NCBI GenBank assembly: GCA_001603765.1
Contig: LUZV01000043.1
Span: 1-9,355 of the forward strand
Origin: Anaerolineales bacterium Chloro_02
GTDB lineage: Bacteria > Chloroflexota > Anaerolineae > Anaerolineales > Anaerolineaceae
DNA: 9,355 bases
Direction: 5' to 3'
Below the pieces are notes generated by a model. It worked only from the letters and a program-made list of their open reading frames with translations. It had not been told where the DNA came from and ran no database searches. The position numbers and the translations under genes are program-made. Below, piece after piece: positions 6,856 to 9,355 of this stretch. How positions within the stretch are numbered: the stretch's first letter is position 1; the number at the start of each line of letters is the position of its first letter.

Positions 6856-7323
6856 ATGAAAAAGAAAATGGTTCTGCGCGGACTTTTAGGCGCGCCGCTG
6901 GGTTTAGCGGTTGGGTATCTGATTTCAATTGGCGTTTCCTTAATTGCAGGGAACGGAAAATATCTCGCGGTTGCCCCGGCATTGGCGCAGACCTTTGGCG
7001 GTGAGCTGAACGCGGTGATTGTTCAGGCGGTAATCATGGCAGTGTATGGAATGATTTGGGCTGGTTCTTCGGTAATCTGGGAAATGGACGACTGGAGCAT
7101 CTTGCGCCAAACCGCTACTCACCTTCTGATTACATCAGCGGCAACCTTCCCGACTGCTTACCTGATGCGTTGGATGGACCACAGTTTGGGCGGGATATTG
7201 CTTTACTTTGGGTTTTTCTTTGGGATCTACCTGGTGATCTGGCTGTCGCTGTATTCTGCCATGAAAAAAAGGATTGAGCAGCTTAATGCCAAGGTGAAGG
7301 AAAAAGATGGAAAAAGCCATTAA
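6856..7323 (+). CDS. DUF3021 four-helix membrane protein, partner of LytTR regulator
   Basis: A 155-aa integral membrane protein with four predicted helices at about 8-31, 52-75, 86-105 and 111-134. The basic N-terminus (MKKKMVLRG) and basic tail (MKKRIEQLNAKVKEK) put both ends in the cytoplasm by the positive-inside rule. Conserved-looking features of the DUF3021 family are GLLGAPLG in helix 1, the ELNA start of helix 2, and SVIWEMDDWSILRQTATH between helices 2 and 3. In characterised LytTR regulatory systems the membrane partner holds the regulator inactive until a cue appears; this function is inferred here from gene pairing. The short C-terminal helical tail is a possible contact site for the LytTR protein. 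ATG 6856 has AAGAGGA just upstream. No hydrolase or transporter motif is present. Confidence 0.92.
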   Translation: MKKKMVLRGLLGAPLGLAVGYLISIGVSLIAGNGKYLAVAPALAQTFGGELNAVIVQAVIMAVYGMIWAGSSVIWEMDDWSILRQTATHLLITSAATFPTAYLMRWMDHSLGGILLYFGFFFGIYLVIWLSLYSAMKKRIEQLNAKVKEKDGKSH

Positions 7324-7345
7324 CTGGGCTTGTTGAGGGACGAAG

Positions 7346-7372
7346 CCGGGAGACAGATGCCTCCCGGTTTTT
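7346..7372 (+). terminator. Rho-independent terminator of the LytTR-DUF3021 operon
   Basis: A 7-bp GC-rich stem CCGGGAG/CTCCCGG (7346-7352 with 7361-7367, loop of 8) is followed by TTTTT (7368-7372), 22 nt after the DUF3021 stop. Confidence 0.85.
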
Positions 7373-7407
7373 AATTTAGGCACGGATCAGCTAATTTTGC
7401 GGGAGAC

Positions 7408-7473
7408 GACAAAGGGGGATAAACAGAGGGCTCGCGTCTTTGTCAGGATGAATCCTCACCCCCGCTGCGCGGG
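7408..7473. other. Cluster of small dyads between operon terminator and tRNA terminator
   Basis: No gene is visible here. Three short dyads are: GACAAAG/CTTTGTC (7408-7414 with 7438-7444), AGGAT/ATCCT (7445-7456) and CCCGC/GCGGG (7461-7473, loop TGC). The segment AATCCTCACCCCCGCTGCGCGGG looks like the kind of C-rich intergenic repeat that recurs in some genomes, but only one copy is in this window. Confidence 0.25.
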
Positions 7474-7493
7474 ACACGCCAGTATGGGAAAGC

Positions 7494-7517
7494 AAAAACA
7501 GCCGCGAGGCTGTTTTT
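7494..7517 (-). terminator. Rho-independent terminator of the tRNA-Ala transcript
   Basis: A perfect 10-bp stem (7494-7503 with 7508-7517, loop of four, GCGA on the plus strand) sits just past the 3' end of the first tRNA. On the minus strand it ends in TTTTTGC. Its A- and T-tracts make it potentially bidirectional. Confidence 0.85.
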
Positions 7518-7520
7518 TTG

Positions 7521-7593
7521 TGGACCCAGAGAGATTCGAACTCTCGACCTTCTCAATGCCATTGAGACGCGCTCCCAACTGCGCTATGGGCCC
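7521..7593 (-). tRNA. tRNA-Ala (anticodon GGC)
   Basis: A 73-nt cloverleaf on the minus strand. The acceptor stem is GGGCCCA with TGGGTCC, and it contains the G3-U70 wobble pair that identifies alanine tRNA. The D-arm is GCGC/GCGC, the anticodon stem TCTCA/TGAGA has loop ATGGCAT (anticodon GGC at the centre), and the T-arm is GAGAG-TTCGAAT-CTCTC. The discriminator is A, and CCA is not encoded, so it must be added after transcription. It reads GCC and GCU codons. Confidence 0.97.
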
Positions 7594-7673
7594 ATGATAC
7601 TTTATGAGGGCTTATCTGCTATGATCTTTCCGGTTTAGCGGAAGACAATCGCCAACAGACCTCGCTATTTGAA

Positions 7674-7746
7674 TGGACCTGGAGGGATTCGAACCCTCGA
7701 CCTCTTCAGTGCGATTGAAGCGCGCTCCCAACTGCGCTACAGGCCC
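7674..7746 (-). tRNA. tRNA-Ala (anticodon CGC)
   Basis: A 73-nt cloverleaf on the minus strand with acceptor GGGCCTG/CAGGTCC including G3-U70, D-arm GCGC/GCGC, anticodon stem CTTCA/TGAAG with loop ATCGCAC (anticodon CGC), and T-arm GAGGG-TTCGAAT-CCCTC. The discriminator is A and no CCA is encoded. It reads GCG. It is 80 nt upstream of the GGC tRNA and very similar to it, so the pair probably arose by tandem duplication and is co-transcribed. Confidence 0.97.
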
Positions 7747-7774
7747 GTACTCCGTCCAGATTTCAAGACTCATT

Positions 7775-7803
7775 ATTCTAACGGGTTGGGGTGTGTCTGT
7801 CAA
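7775..7803 (-). promoter_or_regulatory. Strong sigma-70 promoter of the tRNA-Ala pair
   Basis: The minus strand reads TTGACA (7798-7803), a 17-nt spacer and TAGAAT (7775-7780). The start would be near 7768, ~22 nt ahead of the first tRNA. This is the best -35/-10 match in the window, as expected for a stable RNA unit. Confidence 0.85.
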
Positions 7804-8004
7804 GCATTTTTGGCGTCTTGGTGATTAATTTATATATACACTCATTATAAATCTCCCCGGGAAACAAAGAGCTGAGAATTTTCAGTCAACCGAATAATTC
7901 TTCGCTCTCAAAGGTTAGCTCGGGATTTCTATTCTTTTTACACTTACGGGCGTCAGTCCCTGTTGTGGGCGAGGTCAGAAAAAACGGGGGCTATCCTTGG
8001 AGTG
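7804..8004. other. Non-coding stretch upstream of the tRNA promoter
   Basis: About 200 nt without a supported frame, lying beyond the small gene's terminator and ahead of the tRNA promoter. A nested dyad is visible: GAGCT/AGCTC (7869-7873 with 7917-7921) enclosing AGAATT/AATTCT (7875-7880 with 7896-7901). No known RNA family is recognised. Confidence 0.5.
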
Positions 8005-8007
8005 TAT

Positions 8008-8038
8008 AAAAAAGCCAGTCTCTTATTGACTGGCTTTT
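8008..8038 (-). terminator. Rho-independent terminator of the 40-codon small gene
   Basis: An 11-bp stem AAAAGCCAGTC/GACTGGCTTTT (8010-8020 with 8028-8038, loop TCTTATT) is followed on the minus strand by a run of T's (complement of the A-run 8008-8013). It begins 20 nt past the stop codon of the small gene. Confidence 0.88.
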
Positions 8039-8058
8039 AGCTAATACGGACTTGGTTA

Positions 8059-8181
8059 TCAAGCGCCGGTGTTGGTGACAGAGGTGGTCTTCTTCTTGTC
8101 ATCTTTTGCTTTGCGCTTTTCTTTGATGGTCAGTTTGGGTTTTTTACGTTCTTCTTTTCCGGCTTTATCTTTGCTTGCCAT
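8059..8181 (-). CDS. 40-aa lysine-rich small protein
   Basis: A short gene below common length cut-offs but with every expression signal: GGAGGT 6 nt before the ATG at 8181, a TATAAT box upstream, and a strong terminator directly after the TGA. The product contains 13 Lys and 2 Arg against 6 acidic residues (net about +9): MASKDKAGKEERKKPKLTI, then KEKRKAKDDKKK, then TTSVTNTGA. There is no hydrophobic stretch, so it is cytoplasmic and probably disordered. The TIKEKRKAK segment resembles the S/T-x-KEKR-x-x-K motif I remember from short hypothetical proteins of Actinobacteria and other groups. Nucleic-acid or ribosome binding is a guess from charge. It is divergent from the 90-aa membrane protein gene, sharing a 183-nt intergenic region. 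Confidence 0.72.
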   Translation of the reverse strand: MASKDKAGKEERKKPKLTIKEKRKAKDDKKKTTSVTNTGA

Positions 8182-8215
8182 AATGTACCTCCATTAAAAA
8201 TGCGATTGCCCCTCT

Positions 8216-8221
8216 ATTATA
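8216..8221 (-). promoter_or_regulatory. -10 box of the 40-codon small gene
   Basis: The minus strand reads TATAAT 34 nt before the ATG. The -35 is weak: TTGGTA lies 20 nt upstream, longer than ideal. The leader would be about 28 nt including the SD. Confidence 0.5.
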
Positions 8222-8325
8222 GCCGATATGGTCACGGTTTGTACCAAAAATATTGAACTTTGTCACTTCTTATCACGGTGGTCGAATCTCACTTCGTAGA
8301 GACTTATCACCTGATCGTGTTTTAA

Positions 8326-8334
8326 TGGTATATA
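8326..8334 (+). promoter_or_regulatory. Extended -10 promoter of the 90-aa membrane protein gene
   Basis: TGGTATATA is a TGn extended -10 box about 30 nt before the start codon. No convincing -35. Upstream, CTTATCAC occurs twice (8269-8276, 8303-8310), as does TCACGGT (8232-8238, 8273-8279), between the two divergent promoters; these could be operator half-sites. Confidence 0.35.
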
Positions 8335-8364
8335 GAGTAAGGTCTTAATCCCTGGAGGTATGAG

Positions 8365-8637
8365 ATGGCGAAGAAAAGCTCTTTTTCAAACGGAAACAAA
8401 CCAAAGGTTGCTCAGACGAGCCGAACAGTGTCAGACGCGGTTGTTTATTCTTGCTACCTTGCCAGCGCCGCGATTCTGGTGATTGCAGGAATTGAGGCTG
8501 TTAAGCAGTTCAAATTGGGCAACCTATGGGGTGGGGTTGTCTATGTTATCCTGGCAGTAGTTGGTGTGTTGTTCTCGGTTTTTATCACATACTGGAATCG
8601 CCGCAACAAGGAACAATTGAGCGACAAGAAAAATTGA
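8365..8637 (+). CDS. 90-aa protein with two membrane helices, function unknown
   Basis: A small membrane protein. The polar, basic N-terminus (MAKKSSFSNGNKPK, ~25 residues) is followed by helix 1 (~26-46, VVYSCYLASAAILVIAGIEAV), a short loop (KQFKLGNLWGG) and helix 2 (~56-76, GVVYVILAVVGVLFSVFITYW). It ends in a charged tail (NRRNKEQLSDKKN). By the positive-inside rule both ends face the cytoplasm. The ATG at 8365 has GGAGG 6 nt upstream; another ATG at 8360 is out of frame. No family is recognised. It stands alone, divergent from the lysine-rich small gene and convergent with the RpiR-type gene. Confidence 0.82.
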   Translation: MAKKSSFSNGNKPKVAQTSRTVSDAVVYSCYLASAAILVIAGIEAVKQFKLGNLWGGVVYVILAVVGVLFSVFITYWNRRNKEQLSDKKN

Positions 8638-8773
8638 GTCTGATCAAACGTGGTGCCGCGGCGGATTTTGGAGAGTGGTTTTGCACGTCGAAGGCGTGAT
8701 TTCTCAGCTGGTAAGTAGATCGCTCATTTAAGACGGTCATTTATTAAAAATCTAATCAGGAATAGACCCCGAA
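8638..8773. other. Convergent intergenic region without a clear terminator
   Basis: The 90-aa protein gene and the RpiR-type gene end facing each other here. Unlike the other gene ends in the plus-strand block, no stem followed by a T-tract is visible on either strand. Confidence 0.5.
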
Positions 8774-9355
8774 TTATTTTGACCTTGCGACGTTGTTGAC
8801 CAGGTTCTTGCTCATATTGTGGGTGTATTTTTGGTAATCTGAATTTATCAAAGCCGTAAAGAGGATATCTATCAGGTTAAGAGTGGAGATCCGGCTGGAC
8901 ATGCCGCCCAGGCGATTCCACGATTCAGTTGAGTCAACAAATAGTTGATATGTGCACAAAGCAGTAAGATCGTTTTGCTTTACAGAGGTAAGTGAAACCG
9001 AAGCTGTGCCAGCCTTGGTTAATTCCATTGCTACCTCAAGCATCTCAGTGGTTGACCCGGTATAAGAGATGATAAAGGCTAATGTTTCGTCCGTGTAGGC
9101 TTTGGCGTTAAGCATCATTGAAACGCGGTCACCTTCAGCGCTGCTGGGGATCCCCAGGCGCATACACTTGATTTTGGCATCCAATGCCACCACATGAGAC
9201 GGACCCATGCCGTAAAAGTCGATTCGCTTTGCCTGCGCCATAGCGGCAACAACCGCAGCAATGTTTTCCGGGGTATTCGTGCTGATGGTGTCCAGTATGG
9301 ACTTGGCGTTCTGGTTAGCAACCTTGTTCACGATGTCGCTCAGTGAGTCATACCG
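8774..9355 (-). CDS. RpiR-type regulator, SIS domain part (N-terminus outside window)
   Basis: The frame is open through the right edge, so 193 codons of a longer gene are visible. The sequence starts in the linker that joins HTH and SIS domains in RpiR proteins (RYDSLSDIVNKVANQNAKSILDT, ~1-23). The SIS sugar-phosphate-binding domain follows: RIDFYGMGPSHVVALDAK (~44-61), then AFIISYTGSTTEMLEVA (~93-109). A typical RpiR C-terminus (LIDILFTALINSDY...) closes the protein. RpiR regulators sense phosphosugars or amino-sugar phosphates and usually repress sugar catabolic operons. A GTG at 9331 could start a 185-aa protein, but no SD precedes it and the upstream frame is linker-like, so it is internal. 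A stand-alone SIS protein is the alternative. Confidence 0.85.
   Translation of the reverse strand, partial: RYDSLSDIVNKVANQNAKSILDTISTNTPENIAAVVAAMAQAKRIDFYGMGPSHVVALDAKIKCMRLGIPSSAEGDRVSMMLNAKAYTDETLAFIISYTGSTTEMLEVAMELTKAGTASVSLTSVKQNDLTALCTYQLFVDSTESWNRLGGMSSRISTLNLIDILFTALINSDYQKYTHNMSKNLVNNVARSK

Noticed and set aside
7397..7803. Open frames running across the tRNA-Ala genes on both strands
   Set aside because: They translate tRNA sequence and its terminator; the cloverleaf features explain the region.

Overview
This window looks like a stretch of chromosome from a free-living anaerobic bacterium of moderate GC. The best guess is a Chloroflexota (Anaerolineae-like) genome. The guess rests on an anaerobe-type flavodiiron protein, lipoproteins with Thr/Pro/Ser linkers, tRNAs without an encoded CCA, and a possible T-box leader. 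A Firmicute is the main alternative, because the LytTR-DUF3021 pair is common there. No phage, insertion sequence, plasmid or CRISPR signature is visible, so the order looks like ordinary chromosome with accessory single-gene units.

Left part (1-2608). At the left edge the minus strand carries an extended -10 promoter and the first ~60 nt of a structured leader that resembles T-box Stem I; the regulated gene lies outside the window. Next come an AraC-type regulator with a C-terminal GyrI-like effector domain (minus) and a broken lipoprotein gene of the NodB polysaccharide deacetylase type (minus). In the broken gene the frame switches exactly where the catalytic TFDDGW block should be, which points to an internal deletion.

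Middle part (2609-7372, plus strand). This holds a complete flavodiiron protein (FprA type) with a 14-bp terminator, a class 3-type aldehyde dehydrogenase, a 188-aa lipoprotein of unknown function with its own promoter and terminator, and a two-gene unit of a LytTR DNA-binding protein and a four-helix DUF3021 membrane protein. Direct repeats in the leader of that unit resemble LytTR binding sites and suggest autoregulation. The unit ends in a clear terminator.

Right part (7373-9355). Two tRNA-Ala genes (anticodons GGC and CGC) lie on the minus strand behind a near-consensus sigma-70 promoter and ahead of a terminator. Next is a divergent pair: a 40-codon lysine-rich small gene (minus, with SD, -10 and terminator) and a 90-aa two-helix membrane protein (plus). 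The window ends inside an RpiR-type SIS-domain regulator (minus) whose N-terminal HTH part lies beyond the right edge.

Most genes appear to be transcribed as single units or pairs with their own promoters and terminators; the only clear protein operon is LytTR-DUF3021. Five of the candidate promoters carry a TGn extended -10 with a weak or absent -35 box.
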